From positions 1,665,217 through 1,729,216 of the forward strand of contig NZ_FNYJ01000001.1 of the NCBI RefSeq assembly GCF_900108875.1: a DNA stretch of 64,000 nucleotides, in the 5' to 3' direction. Source of the stretch: Pseudomonas sp. NFR16 (lineage in GTDB: Bacteria > Pseudomonadota > Gammaproteobacteria > Pseudomonadales > Pseudomonadaceae). Positions 18,290 to 26,892 of the stretch are shown here, in pieces. The stretch's first letter is position 1. Each line of letters begins with the position of its first letter. The translations under genes and the position numbers were made by a program. Under the pieces are notes generated by a model. The model ran no database searches, was not told the DNA's origin, and worked only from the letters and a program-made list of their open reading frames with translations.

Positions 18290-19227
18290 GACTCCATACT
18301 TGGTCGATGCATTAGCGCAGCCCGGAACCGTCCCGCCCCGGTACTAACAGGAACCGCGACAGCCCACCCCGATGCGATGTTTTTTAATGTCGAACTTGAT
18401 ACGAACAGCAACTAGCGTTTTTGCACTGAAAAAAAACGCACAACTACCGTAGCCATTGTCGGTGAAGTCAATCGCCGCGAATGGATATCGAAAAGCAGTC
18501 CACACAGATCAAGCCTGGAAGGCTCTGGTTCAAGGGTCGCGTGACTGAAAATGCCGGTTTCCAGGCGTAATTCCACAGCCTAGACCCGCCCGCCACATGA
18601 AAAATGACCCGGGCGAAGTCTCCCTTTCTACAGGGACGCTACCGCCACTTAGGCCCGACTGGAGGCAAGCGCTCAATTAAACAGCCGGCGGCGGCAAAGA
18701 GACAGTAGCGATGGAGCGAGAAGAAAAACCGTAACGCGATAGTTTCAAAAAAGCCTGGAAGTGTCAAATTTTCGAGAAATACATATTTTTTGAATAAATG
18801 GCAGATAACACATTGATTTTAATACAGATTTAATTTTGACGTCGGAAATTCGCAAGGACATGCGGGCCCCATGCATTTTTAAAATAGTCTCGGGCTTAAA
18901 GTGCGCTCATTGGCCGACTCAAAAACAAGAGTTGTTATCGTTAAATATCGAAAAAAGACAATTTTCCAGCGTCTGAAAATAAGCGTTATAACGGCCGATT
19001 AAACTTCAGTGTCAACTAAATCAATGCCTCGACAGAGGCAGGAATTTGACGTCAGGCAATAGACTATTACTCGAACTGCGGCGGGTATCGGGGCGGAAAA
19101 GATGAGGCACGTCGACGCACCCGATGAACGGTAAGGCCTACGGTAAGAAAATCAGAACTATTTCAAGCAGATCCGTCTCCATTATCAGGCTTACGCTTAC
19201 TTTTGCATGGATATAGAGGTGGCCACC
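18290..19227. other. 938-bp gene-free region, AT-rich in its right half
   Basis: No open frame here has coding character. The left part includes a compact GC-rich element (18600-18740, described separately). From about 18740 to 19030 the sequence turns AT-rich, unlike the flanking coding DNA, and probably holds the promoter of the 104-residue gene at 19228. Confidence 0.5.
18600..18740. ncRNA. possible structured RNA or leader, unassigned
   Basis: The segment contains TCCCTTTCTACAGGGA, a hairpin flanked by outer GGCG/CGCC pairing (near 18613-18650). On the minus strand this hairpin is followed by CATTTTTCATG, which could be a weak terminator. On the plus strand a CCTAGACC box (about 18580) resembles an RpoS-type -10. 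I do not recognise an Rfam family with certainty and cannot decide the strand. Confidence 0.25.
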
Positions 19228-19542
19228 ATGAATGCTGATAAAAACCGTCGGTCCAGCATTGCCGAAATCGATTACTCGCGAGATACCTTGTTCGGCCCGA
19301 TCCCCATGCAGGCGACCTGCCGCGTGCGGCTGGCGACCATCGAACAGGACGGCCACACGCTGCGTGAGCTGACCATCATCGGGGACGTTCCAGATTACCT
19401 GCCCAAATCTTCGATCATTCGGGTTGCGATGGACGGCCGCATCGAGGCAGGCCCGATTCGTGAGCATTACGCGATCCGCAGTGAGGGCGAAGAACAATTC
19501 AAACTGCTCTTCGAGAATGAACATCGTCGCCGGGTGCATTGA
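19228..19542 (+). CDS. conserved hypothetical protein, 104 residues
   Basis: Begins MNADKNRRSSIAEIDYSRDTLFGPIPMQATCRVRLATIEQ; no signal peptide or membrane segment. The ATG at 19228 has AGAGGTGG five bases upstream, so it is preferred over the ATG at 19207. Predicted mixed alpha/beta, acidic-basic balanced, ending in an arginine-rich NEHRRRVH. I do not recognise the family. It stands alone between a gene-free kilobase and a convergent membrane protein gene. Confidence 0.7.
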   Translation: MNADKNRRSSIAEIDYSRDTLFGPIPMQATCRVRLATIEQDGHTLRELTIIGDVPDYLPKSSIIRVAMDGRIEAGPIREHYAIRSEGEEQFKLLFENEHRRRVH

Positions 19543-19581
19543 GCAATCAAGGCCACTCGTCATGCACGTTTCGCAGCAGCT

Positions 19582-20001
19582 CTACTGGCGCGCCTCAGTG
19601 GAGGCGTGCAGGCTGTGAGTCAAAGACAGATCACCGCTCTGGCGAATCAAGGTCTGATTGAAAGGCATGGGACTGACTTGCCGTTCAGTCGTGTGCGACG
19701 GTGAAAAACCGTCAATGCCGGGCTCATCGTTGTCGCGGTAGCGCAAGCCGTCAAGACGAGGCGCGGTCTCCAGAACCGGATCGGGAGGCAGCAGTCGCGC
19801 TCGTTCCAGGGCCGTCATGGGAGGCTGAACGCTGGCCCTGCGGGTCTCGAGATGGTTGAGCATGTAGGCGATCACCCCTACGCAGATCACCACGATACCT
19901 AACAGGCAGCCCATGCCGACCAGCGCCCTGCGGCGCACATCCAGCCGACTTGCTGCTCTGCCTTGCGGTATTTCATGGACATCAGGCTGCGTATCCGCCA
20001 T
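19582..20001 (-). CDS. single-pass membrane protein, unknown function
   Basis: 139 residues. The N-terminus is hydrophilic (about 1-26), followed by one transmembrane helix (ALVGMGCLLGIVVICVGVIAYML, about 27-48). The periplasmic tail has PPMTALERARLLPPDPVLETAPRLDGLRYR, a pattern seen in small proteins linked to respiratory-chain assembly loci. No such genes are nearby, so the resemblance is weak. It converges with the 104-residue gene, with 39 bp between the stops. Confidence 0.6.
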   Translation of the reverse strand: MADTQPDVHEIPQGRAASRLDVRRRALVGMGCLLGIVVICVGVIAYMLNHLETRRASVQPPMTALERARLLPPDPVLETAPRLDGLRYRDNDEPGIDGFSPSHTTERQVSPMPFNQTLIRQSGDLSLTHSLHASTEARQ

Positions 20002-20362
20002 GCCTACCCCTTGTATTCGTTCTGGCCTGGAGCGCCACTTGCCGCGTAACGATAAAAGGTCTGGAGCTGTATTGCCAGAGCCCTTTGCACAGCTGCGTCA
20101 GGTAAGCAGCTCACTGCGCAATTAACCGTTCCGACTCGGCTCTGACTACCTGGTGCCCATCCACCTTATTGAACGTATTACCCAGATTACGTCCACGCCT
20201 TTGTACGCATTTCATTACCGTGACACGCCAGCTGACTCTTGGCTGCCAACATTTATCTGCCGAGAACACGCTTACGAGTCGTAATCGCCCATGAAAATGC
20301 CCATGGCCTGTATAGCGCCATGGGCATGAATGATCAGACGTAATCGATCTATTGCGGCCACT
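20002..20362. other. 361-bp non-coding gap
   Basis: Apart from the terminator at 20297-20327 I see no gene, repeat or recognisable site. Confidence 0.5.
20297..20327 (-). terminator. terminator of the DUF1652 gene
   Basis: An 11-bp perfect stem (ATGCCCATGGC / GCCATGGGCAT) with a nine-base loop. On the minus strand it is followed by TTTTC. It lies about 36 bp past the DUF1652 stop. Confidence 0.75.
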
Positions 20363-20626
20363 TTATCCCGCCAGGGCGTGAGGGAATGGCTGCGGTTGTT
20401 TCTTCAATTCGCTTCGCAATGCCGTGATCAGTTCACACAGCGCGCGGCTGGTATCCAAGTGGTCCAGCGAAATTCCTGAACTGTACAGCTTAACGTCCTG
20501 GCTGACCGGGTCGATGATTTCGACGCTCATAGAGTCGTCGACCACCGAGCAATTACAGCGCATGGGCAGAAAAGCACTTTCAATAATGCTTCGCAGTTCA
20601 AGATTAGACAGTGTGCATGCAATCAT
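20363..20626 (-). CDS. DUF1652 protein
   Basis: 87 residues. The pattern LSNLELRSIIESAFLPMRCNC...MSVEIIDPVS...SGISLDHLDTSRALCELITALRSEL is that of DUF1652, a small family largely confined to Pseudomonas with no known function. The start at 20626 has GGGAGG six bases upstream. The ATG six bases before it would sit directly on that ribosome site. Confidence 0.8.
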   Translation of the reverse strand: MIACTLSNLELRSIIESAFLPMRCNCSVVDDSMSVEIIDPVSQDVKLYSSGISLDHLDTSRALCELITALRSELKKQPQPFPHALAG

Positions 20627-20632
20627 TGACAT

Positions 20633-20989
20633 CCTCCCTCGGCCGGACTGCTGAAAGAATAAGTGCAGTCCTGGACCGGGCGTTTATTGATTGGCTTCCA
20701 TGGGATCCGCAGTGATCCTGATTCGTCAGATAAGCCTCGTGGTTATTGGCGAATACCCAATTTATACACCTCGCCCCAAGTTGTAGCAACGCGATGAATT
20801 TGAGTGCACCGCAATGGGGTGTAACGGGTCATCAAGACAGAAAAAACGATTCATCCGCCCTGAATAACGACAAAAAGCCGATTGATCGGGACGCCAAACC
20901 AGCGCGCGACGATCGACCGACTGATGTTTTGTAATATTCGGACCAGTCCGTTCGTCGCCCCGCACACGCTGTACCGACGAACGAGCCGA
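20633..20989. other. 357-bp non-coding gap
   Basis: Between the DUF1652 start and the GNAT gene stop. No coding frame, hairpin with T-run or REP recognised. Confidence 0.45.
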
Positions 20990-21466
20990 TCAAGTGCGCG
21001 GCAGGCGCAGGTGAATCAATGCGACACGCGAGCCTTTCTTGTCCTGACGCTCTTCGATGGCGAATGGCTTGAATCCCAGCTTGGGATAAAACAGCAGGCC
21101 AGGCACATTGTGGTTGAAGCACGATGCCGTCAGTTCACTCGCTTCGTGCTTGCCAAACGCCAACTCCATCATGCAGCCGATCATGTAGCGGCCCACACCT
21201 TTAGAGCGAGCATGCGGTGCGATGATCACATTGCCCATCGAACAGCGTCCGCGGAAGTCGTAGCGGGAAAAGTTGGCGAATCCCACCACTTCCCCATTCA
21301 ACTCGATCACCGTGTTATCGGAGCGCTGCTCAATGGAGTCCTTCAACTGCGCAGGCGTCAGCGGAAACGTGGCTTTGGGGAACATATAGAAGAGTTCGTC
21401 GACACTCTGCGGCATATCACAGACGACGGGGATGTCTTTTTCTTCCAGGGGGCGATGTAGAAACAT
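20990..21466 (-). CDS. GNAT-family N-acetyltransferase
   Basis: 158 residues. The acetyl-CoA-binding motif A is visible as VIIAPHARSKGVGRYMIGCM (R/Q-x-x-G-x-G/A form), followed by ELTASCFNHNVPGLLFYPKLGFKPF, where the late asparagine and tyrosine/phenylalanine are typical. The acceptor substrate cannot be inferred. Monocistronic, divergent from the membrane protein gene at 21885. Confidence 0.85.
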   Translation of the reverse strand: MFLHRPLEEKDIPVVCDMPQSVDELFYMFPKATFPLTPAQLKDSIEQRSDNTVIELNGEVVGFANFSRYDFRGRCSMGNVIIAPHARSKGVGRYMIGCMMELAFGKHEASELTASCFNHNVPGLLFYPKLGFKPFAIEERQDKKGSRVALIHLRLPRT

Positions 21467-21884
21467 GACGGTTATCCTCTCGAAGAAACGGGCACTGGAT
21501 TCAGACTATAAGACAAACGGCGCCAGCACGGCACGAAAGTTGGTGGACGGCCTCTCGCGCAAGGGCAGGCATGTCAATCGCATGACGACGCGATGTCAAA
21601 TACGGTCAATAAGACCTCATGTTCGGTAATTTGGTGCCCAGATGTTTCAGATACGATGTCTTAACACTAAAAAGTGCGCGCAACTCCCTGACAGCTCAGC
21701 ACTTTTTCGAACCGGGCATAACGCCTGTGACACGGCAGCAATTCATGCAAAATGCATGAATCCGCGATTATCGGTACTGCACAACTTGTTGATTTTTATA
21801 CCGTTGTTCCGCTGGTCGAGACTGGCACAAGCACTGCACCGTTCAACCGCGAAGCACACATTATTCGCACGGAGCAGCAAAACA
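21467..21884. other. 418-bp divergent promoter region
   Basis: Lies between the divergent GNAT and membrane-protein genes. One frame is open through much of it but has no ribosome site or family likeness. I see no palindromic operator. Confidence 0.4.
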
Positions 21885-22817
21885 ATGAACGTCACCCCTG
21901 ATACTTATCCTGCCGCTGTAGAAGAATCCACCAACGCCTCGGGAGTTTCCTGGGGAGCCATCTTCGCCGGCGCCGCCGGCGCCGCCGCACTTTCGCTGAT
22001 TCTCGTTCTGCTGGGCTCGGGGCTGGGATTCTCAGCCATGTCGCCTTGGGCAAACGAAGGTGCCAGCGCCAAGACCATCGGGATCTCCACGGTGGTCTGG
22101 CTCGCATTGACGCAAATCATTGCCTCAGGACTTGGCGGCTATCTGGCCGGTCGTCTGCGCGTGAAGTGGTCAAACATGCACGGCGACGAAGTGTATTTCC
22201 GTGACACCGCCCATGGTTTCCTTGCCTGGGCCGTCGCTACGCTGGTGGCTGCCGTGCTGATCGTCAGTTCGGTAAGCGGCATTGTCGGCAGCGGCGTCAA
22301 GGCCGGTGCGAGTGCTGTCGCAGGCGTTGCCGGCACGGCAGCCGTGGCTGCAGGCAACGCGGCCAGCAATACCAGCAGTGACCAATACGGTTACTTCGTC
22401 GACACCCTGTTCCGTGACGACCGCCCTGCCGCTGTCAGCGACGACGCTGCGCGCGGCGTTGTCGTGCGCATCTTCACCAAGACCCTGGCCAACGATGGCC
22501 AACTGGCGCCGGAAGACCGCAACTACCTGGCTCAATTGGTCGCCCAACGCACCAACCTGAGTCAGGCAGACGCTCAGGCGCGTGTCGATCAGGTGTATGG
22601 CCAAGCCAAGCAAGCCGTTCAGGATGCCAAGGTCAAAGCTCAACAGGCCGCCGATGCCGCCGCCAAGGTCGCCGCCATGAGCGCCCTGTGGACGTTCGTT
22701 GCACTGTTGATCGGCGCCTTCGTCGCCAGCCTCGCTGCCATCTGGGGCGGTCGTCGCCGTGACGCCGTGACCTACGTAGAAACCCGTGCCTACACCAGCA
22801 CTTCAACCATCCGCTGA
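21885..22817 (+). CDS. conserved membrane protein with long soluble linker
   Basis: 310 residues. N-terminal pair of transmembrane helices (WGAIFAGAAGAAALSLILVLLGSGLGF; VVWLALTQIIASGLGGYLAGRL), a third and fourth around 110-150 (FLAWAVATLVAAVLIVSS, then Ala/Gly-rich), a soluble segment of about 110 residues with coiled-coil-like QADAQARVDQVYGQAKQAVQDAKVKAQQAADAAAK, and a final helix (ALWTFVALLIGAFVASLAAIW). Resembles widely found Pseudomonas membrane proteins of unknown function. The ATG at 21885 (MNVTPDTYPAAVEES) has GGAGCAG upstream. An open extension back to 21642 lacks support. Confidence 0.75.
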   Translation: MNVTPDTYPAAVEESTNASGVSWGAIFAGAAGAAALSLILVLLGSGLGFSAMSPWANEGASAKTIGISTVVWLALTQIIASGLGGYLAGRLRVKWSNMHGDEVYFRDTAHGFLAWAVATLVAAVLIVSSVSGIVGSGVKAGASAVAGVAGTAAVAAGNAASNTSSDQYGYFVDTLFRDDRPAAVSDDAARGVVVRIFTKTLANDGQLAPEDRNYLAQLVAQRTNLSQADAQARVDQVYGQAKQAVQDAKVKAQQAADAAAKVAAMSALWTFVALLIGAFVASLAAIWGGRRRDAVTYVETRAYTSTSTIR

Positions 22818-22832
22818 TCAAGGAGAGACATC

Positions 22833-22907
22833 ATGCGTTCACTACTCTTGTGGTTCCTCGGCGTGCCGATTCCAGTGATCATCCTGATCGCTCTGTTCAT
22901 GCACTGA
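22833..22907 (+). CDS. 24-residue hydrophobic membrane peptide
   Basis: ATG at 22833 with a strong ribosome site (AAGGAGAG, 5-6 bases away). It encodes MRSLLLWFLGVPIPVIILIA followed by LFMH and a TGA at 22905. Almost the whole peptide would span the membrane. It starts 16 bp after the membrane protein at 21885 and is followed directly by a terminator, so the two are cotranscribed. The function is unknown. Similar very short hydrophobic proteins beginning LLWxLGVPIP occur in other proteobacteria as I recall, which argues for a real gene. Confidence 0.7.
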   Translation: MRSLLLWFLGVPIPVIILIALFMH

Positions 22908-22920
22908 TCGAGTCGTAGAC

Positions 22921-22960
22921 AATCCGCGCTGTGCCTTACGGGGCCTGCGCGGATTTTTTT
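22921..22960 (+). terminator. Rho-independent terminator after the membrane-peptide gene
   Basis: AATCCGCGC (22921-22929) pairs with GCGCGGATT (22947-22955), with a small internal GGC/GCC pairing in the loop, followed by a run of seven T. It is 14 bp past the 24-residue gene. Confidence 0.88.
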
Positions 22961-22987
22961 CGCCCGGCGCTTAACAGCCGAAAGATT

Positions 22988-23863
22988 TCAGGCCAATTCC
23001 ATTGTCATGCGTTCCTTCATGTAAGCCACCAGTGTCTGCTGCACTTGCGTCAGCAGCCGGCTGCCGGCAATCAACGCCAGTTCTCCGCCCGGCACTTGGG
23101 CGAAGCCTTCATTTGGTGTCAGTAACCGATGGTCCTCGCGCATGGCCGAAGTAGGCAACAGACTGATGCCCAGACCGGCCGACACCGCGGCCTGAATACC
23201 GACCAGACTCTGACTGGCGAACGCCACGCGCCAGCGGCGTCCGGAGGATTCCAGCGCATGAACGATGCGATTGCGGTAAATGCACCCTTGCGGATAAACC
23301 ACGAGCGGGACTGGATCGTCGATCACCCGCGTGTCTCGGCCAATCACCCAATGCACCTGCTCGGGCCAACTCGCCAGCGCTGTGTCCTGCCGCTGCCCAT
23401 GCCGACCGGCGAGGTCGCGCTTGACCAATGCCAGATCGATGTCCTTGTTATCCAGCCGCGCATAGAGGTCGACGCTCAGCCCGTTGACCGTGTCCAGGCG
23501 GATGTGCGGATGTTCCCGCGCGAACCCGGACAACAGTGACATCAGGCGCTGCACATCGAAATCCTCCGGCACACCCAGTTTGACTACGCCGGTCTCGTCG
23601 TCACGACTGAGCGAACTGTGCGCCTCCAAGGCCAACGCAACCAGCCGCCGGGCATAGCCGATCAAGCGCTCGCCATCCTCGGTCAGTTGAATGTGCTTGC
23701 TCGCCCGCTGACGCAGCAACAGTGGGCGACCTAGCTGATCCTCCAGCTTGCGGATCTGTTGGCTGACGGTGGATTGCGTGCGATTGACCCGCTCCCCCGC
23801 TTTAGTGAAGCCGCCGGCATCGACCACACAAACAAATGTATGCAGCAGTTCAAGATCAAACAC
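22988..23863 (-). CDS. LysR-family transcriptional regulator
   Basis: 291 residues from a GTG at 23863 (VFDLELLHTFVCVVDAGGF). N-terminal helix-turn-helix FTKAGERVNRTQSTVSQQIRKLE, then an effector-binding domain ending ELALIAGSRLLTQVQQTLVAYMK. The frame stays open upstream past the divergent gene's start, but only the GTG start gives the standard LysR N-terminus. Divergent from the HAD dehalogenase gene, with a T-N11-A box in the 111-bp gap, so it probably controls that gene cluster. The ligand is unknown. Confidence 0.88.
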   Translation of the reverse strand: MFDLELLHTFVCVVDAGGFTKAGERVNRTQSTVSQQIRKLEDQLGRPLLLRQRASKHIQLTEDGERLIGYARRLVALALEAHSSLSRDDETGVVKLGVPEDFDVQRLMSLLSGFAREHPHIRLDTVNGLSVDLYARLDNKDIDLALVKRDLAGRHGQRQDTALASWPEQVHWVIGRDTRVIDDPVPLVVYPQGCIYRNRIVHALESSGRRWRVAFASQSLVGIQAAVSAGLGISLLPTSAMREDHRLLTPNEGFAQVPGGELALIAGSRLLTQVQQTLVAYMKERMTMELA

Positions 23864-23891
23864 TGGGATGACCCACTCATTCAGTAAACGA

Positions 23892-23910
23892 ATTATTTCA
23901 GCAATGTAAT
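23892..23910. promoter_or_regulatory. LysR-type box (ATTA-N11-TAAT)
   Basis: ATTA and TAAT, separated by eleven bases, form the T-N11-A dyad typical of LysR proteins. It lies in the divergent region between the LysR gene (start 23863) and the dehalogenase (23975). Confidence 0.55.
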
Positions 23911-23974
23911 TTAATTTTACGATGATCGCCATTGCTCGCAGAATCGGTTCACACCCTGCTACGAGGAACTGACC

Positions 23975-24682
23975 ATGAGCACATCCCCTGCCCGCCCGCG
24001 CTGGATCACATTCGACTGCTACGGCACTCTCATTCAATGGGATGAAGGGCTGCTCGACTACGTTCGGCAGTTGCTCGAGCGCAAGGACGCCCGTCTCGAC
24101 GCCGACGCCTTCATCGCTGTTTACGATCGCCATGAGCATGCGCTGGAACAGACGCCGCCGCATCGTTCGTTCGCCGATATCTCGCGCCAGTCGATGGCAT
24201 TGACGCTGCAGGAATCAGGCATGCCGTGCGAGCCGGAGGATGCCGAAGGTCTGATTCAGCGCATTGGTGCCATGCCGCCGTTCCCGGAAGTGCTCGGCGC
24301 ATTGAAGTGGTTGAAGGATCAGGGCTTCAGCCTGTGCATCGTGTCGAACACGGATGACGACATCATTGCCGGCAACGTCGCTCAGCTCGGCGGTTACATC
24401 GATCGAGTCATCACGGCCCAGCAAGCGCAGGCCTACAAACCGGATCATCGACTGTTCCAGCATGCTCACCGAACGCTCGGCGTCGGCCTCGATGAAGTGC
24501 TGCACATTTGCGCCAGCCCGCATCTGGATCTCGAAGCCGCCAAAGGCATGGGTTTTCGCTGTGTCTGGATCGACCGCGGAACCCGCCGCAAGCCATTGCC
24601 CGACTACACTCCTGACGCCACGCTGGCGGATCTGTCCCAGGTTGCGGATTATATCCGCAGCAAAGGTTGGGCGAACGAATAG
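23975..24682 (+). CDS. HAD-superfamily hydrolase, haloacid dehalogenase type II-like
   Basis: 235 residues. HAD motif I FDCYGTLIQWD (nucleophile Asp16, next to WITF), motif II SNTDDD near residue 125, motif III Lys in QAYKPDHRLFQHA, and the terminal acidic region CASPHLDLEAAKGMGFRCVWIDR. This is the layout of (S)-2-haloacid dehalogenases and related phosphatases. A halogenated substrate is not proven. The start at 23975 follows GAGGAACTGACC. It is 9 bp upstream of the class II aldolase gene, so one operon. Confidence 0.85.
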   Translation: MSTSPARPRWITFDCYGTLIQWDEGLLDYVRQLLERKDARLDADAFIAVYDRHEHALEQTPPHRSFADISRQSMALTLQESGMPCEPEDAEGLIQRIGAMPPFPEVLGALKWLKDQGFSLCIVSNTDDDIIAGNVAQLGGYIDRVITAQQAQAYKPDHRLFQHAHRTLGVGLDEVLHICASPHLDLEAAKGMGFRCVWIDRGTRRKPLPDYTPDATLADLSQVADYIRSKGWANE

Positions 24683-24691
24683 GAAAACACG

Positions 24692-25489
24692 ATGGCACAC
24701 GACCTACGCGCCAGTGATCTGCGGCCTGCACGCAACGACCGGCAGCAAGCGAACCTGAACACCGTCATGATCGAGGCCACGAGGACCGATCTGGCCGCCA
24801 GCCTGCGCATGGCGGCGCGGCTGGGGCTGAGTGAAGGTATCTGCAACCATTTTTCGGCGCTGGTACCGGGGCATCCGGACCTGTTTCTGGTCAATCCATA
24901 TGGTCTGGCGTTCGAGGAAATCACCGCGTCCAGCCTGCTGATCTGCGACGTCGACGGCAACGTGATCATGGGCGATGGCAAACCGGAAGCCACCGCTTTT
25001 TATATCCACGCTCGCCTCCATCTGCATAAACCGCGGGCAGTCGCGGCGTTTCACACGCACATGCCCCATGCCACGGCGCTGGCGATGCTGGAAGGTGAAC
25101 CGCTGATGTGGGCCGGTCAGACCGCGCTCAAGTTTTACGGCCGCGTCGCGGTGGACGAGCACTACAACGGCTTGGCGCTGGACAACCACGAAGGCGACCG
25201 CATCGCCGCGTCGATGGGTCAGGCGGACATCGTGTTTCTCAAGAATCATGGAGTCATGGTCACCGCGCCGAGCATTGCCCAGGCCTGGGACGATCTGTAT
25301 TACCTGGAGCGCGCCGCCGAAGTGCAGCTCAAGGCCATGAGCAGCGGCCGTGCGCTCAAGGCCATCGAACCGGAGATTCTGGTGCGAACGGCGCGCCAGA
25401 TGAGCGAGGAAGATGCCGAAAGCGCCAGACTGCATCTGGAGAGCGTCAAACGGATACTCACGCGCACGGCGCCTGACTTTGCACACTGA
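24692..25489 (+). CDS. class II aldolase/adducin-family protein
   Basis: 265 residues. Family landmarks: the N-terminal LGLSEGICNHFSALVPG, the zinc-binding HTHMPHATALA (two His), the later LKNHGVMVTAPSIAQAWDDLYYLERAAEVQ (third His). These enzymes are aldolases or decarboxylases/isomerases; the substrate cannot be deduced. In several Pseudomonas clusters a related gene sits beside a creatininase-like gene, as here. Its stop is 134 bp before that gene, with a hairpin in between. Confidence 0.88.
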   Translation: MAHDLRASDLRPARNDRQQANLNTVMIEATRTDLAASLRMAARLGLSEGICNHFSALVPGHPDLFLVNPYGLAFEEITASSLLICDVDGNVIMGDGKPEATAFYIHARLHLHKPRAVAAFHTHMPHATALAMLEGEPLMWAGQTALKFYGRVAVDEHYNGLALDNHEGDRIAASMGQADIVFLKNHGVMVTAPSIAQAWDDLYYLERAAEVQLKAMSSGRALKAIEPEILVRTARQMSEEDAESARLHLESVKRILTRTAPDFAH

Positions 25490-25493
25490 GACG

Positions 25494-25556
25494 CCGCGGC
25501 AAGCGCAGTCGGCCAGCGCACACGCGTCGTGACGGACTGCGCTTCGTTGGCCGCGG
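25494..25556. repeat. long imperfect hairpin after the aldolase gene
   Basis: CCGCGGCAAGCGCAGTC at the left pairs, with a few mismatches, with GACTGCGCTTCGTTGGCCGCGG at the right. No T-run follows. Probably an intergenic RNA hairpin or REP-derived element within the cluster. Confidence 0.5.
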
Positions 25557-25623
25557 TGGCCAATTCGAGTACGCTTCGCTGCGTTCGCACGTCAATCAAG
25601 ACTGCCCCAGCGAGGCTCTGAAA

Positions 25624-26373
25624 ATGCTTTTACATGCATCGACATGGATCGAGATCGACCAGTTTCTCCAGCGCAGCCGCACGGTGGTCGTGCCGATCGG
25701 CTCCAACGAACAACATGGTCCGACCGGTTTATTAGGAACCGACTGGATGTGCCCGCAGATCATTGCCCATGAAGCCCAGAAAAACGCCGATATCCTGATC
25801 GCTCCTACCTTCAACATCGGCATGGCGCAGCATCACCTCGGCTTTCCCGGGACCATCTCGCTACGCCCCTCGACCTTCATCGCGGCCATCGGCGACTGGG
25901 TTCGCTCGCTTGCCGGGCACGGCTTCGAGAAGATCCTGTTCCTCAACGGCCATGGCGGCAATATCGCCTCGATCGAAGCGGCGTTCTCGGAGTTGTACGC
26001 CGAAGCGAGTTTCGCCAGGCGCCCTGCCGGTTTCGCGCTGAAACTGTGCAACTGGTGGGATCTGGAAGGCGTCGGCGAGCTGGCCCAGCAGCAGTTTCCG
26101 GTAGGCCATGGTTCCCACGCCACGCCGTCCGAAATCGCGGTCACGCAGTGGGCTTATCCCGAGTCGATCAAGACCGCGGACTACTCGCCGCAGATTGCCC
26201 CGACCGGCCCTATTCGGGAAGCCCTCGATTTCCGCGCCCGCTTCGCCGATGGCCGCATGGGTTCGGACCCTTCACTGGCCACCCCGGAAAAAGGCGGTGA
26301 ACTGGTGCGCGTCGCCGCCCAAGGGCTTGTTCAAGCGGTGGCCGCGTTCAGCCGTGAAGTCAGGCCGCAGTGA
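25624..26373 (+). CDS. creatininase-family amidohydrolase
   Basis: 249 residues. The metal-binding pattern of the creatininase family is present: GSNEQHGPTGLLGTDW (E and H plus Asp), NGHGGNIASIEAA, and VGHGSHATPSEIAVTQW. Members hydrolyse creatinine or related cyclic amides, or act on formylated intermediates; the substrate here is open. It ends the HAD-aldolase-creatininase run that is probably under the LysR regulator at 22988. Confidence 0.88.
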   Translation: MLLHASTWIEIDQFLQRSRTVVVPIGSNEQHGPTGLLGTDWMCPQIIAHEAQKNADILIAPTFNIGMAQHHLGFPGTISLRPSTFIAAIGDWVRSLAGHGFEKILFLNGHGGNIASIEAAFSELYAEASFARRPAGFALKLCNWWDLEGVGELAQQQFPVGHGSHATPSEIAVTQWAYPESIKTADYSPQIAPTGPIREALDFRARFADGRMGSDPSLATPEKGGELVRVAAQGLVQAVAAFSREVRPQ

Positions 26374-26541
26374 TCACCGACGCACCTGGCCAGTTGTCAA
26401 GCGCGCCACTCAGGCGATAAAAACGTTGAACTCGTGAGCCGTGCCGCAGCCATAGTTTCATGCGCTTTTCTCAACGGTACCGGATCGTGGCAGGCAGGGG
26501 CGCAACGGCCCTGCCCGATCCACTTGGCTGACAGGTGATAT

Positions 26542-26892
26542 GTGAATACTTTCATTCCGGTGGACAAACTCGAGACCATCAACCTGCACGACTACCACGA
26601 AGTCTGGCTGACTACTAAGGAAGAGTGGCCTCAGGATCCGCAGACCGAACGCGAATGCCTGTGGCGTGCTGACCGCGAACTGACCACGGACGTGGAAATC
26701 GACGAGGTGTATTTCCAGAATCTGCCGCGGTTGTGGTTGAGGGTCGATCTGGAAAAGCAGGAGAAGGTCGACGAGGTCAAACAGAAATTGGAAGCGCGTA
26801 TGAAAGCGCTGGGCGTGGAAGGTGAATTTTTCCCTGGCGAATCCCGCCAGACGCCCTGTGGCGATGACGTGAACAAAGACCTGCGTAGCTGA
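26542..26892 (+). CDS. conserved hypothetical protein, 116 residues
   Basis: Starts at a GTG (26542; MNTFIPVDKLETINLHDYHEVWL) within ACAGGTGATATGTG. The overlapping ATG at 26540 is followed at once by a stop. Acidic and cytoplasmic, with a helical C-terminal part (VDLEKQEKVDEVKQKLEARMKALGVEGEFFPG). I do not recognise the family. A likely Pseudomonas-restricted gene. Confidence 0.6.
   Translation: MNTFIPVDKLETINLHDYHEVWLTTKEEWPQDPQTERECLWRADRELTTDVEIDEVYFQNLPRLWLRVDLEKQEKVDEVKQKLEARMKALGVEGEFFPGESRQTPCGDDVNKDLRS

Noticed and set aside
18600..18740. Cyclic-di-GMP (GEMM) riboswitch
   Set aside because: It has GGGACGC but lacks the GCAAAC-type upstream motif and the tetraloop-receptor pattern.
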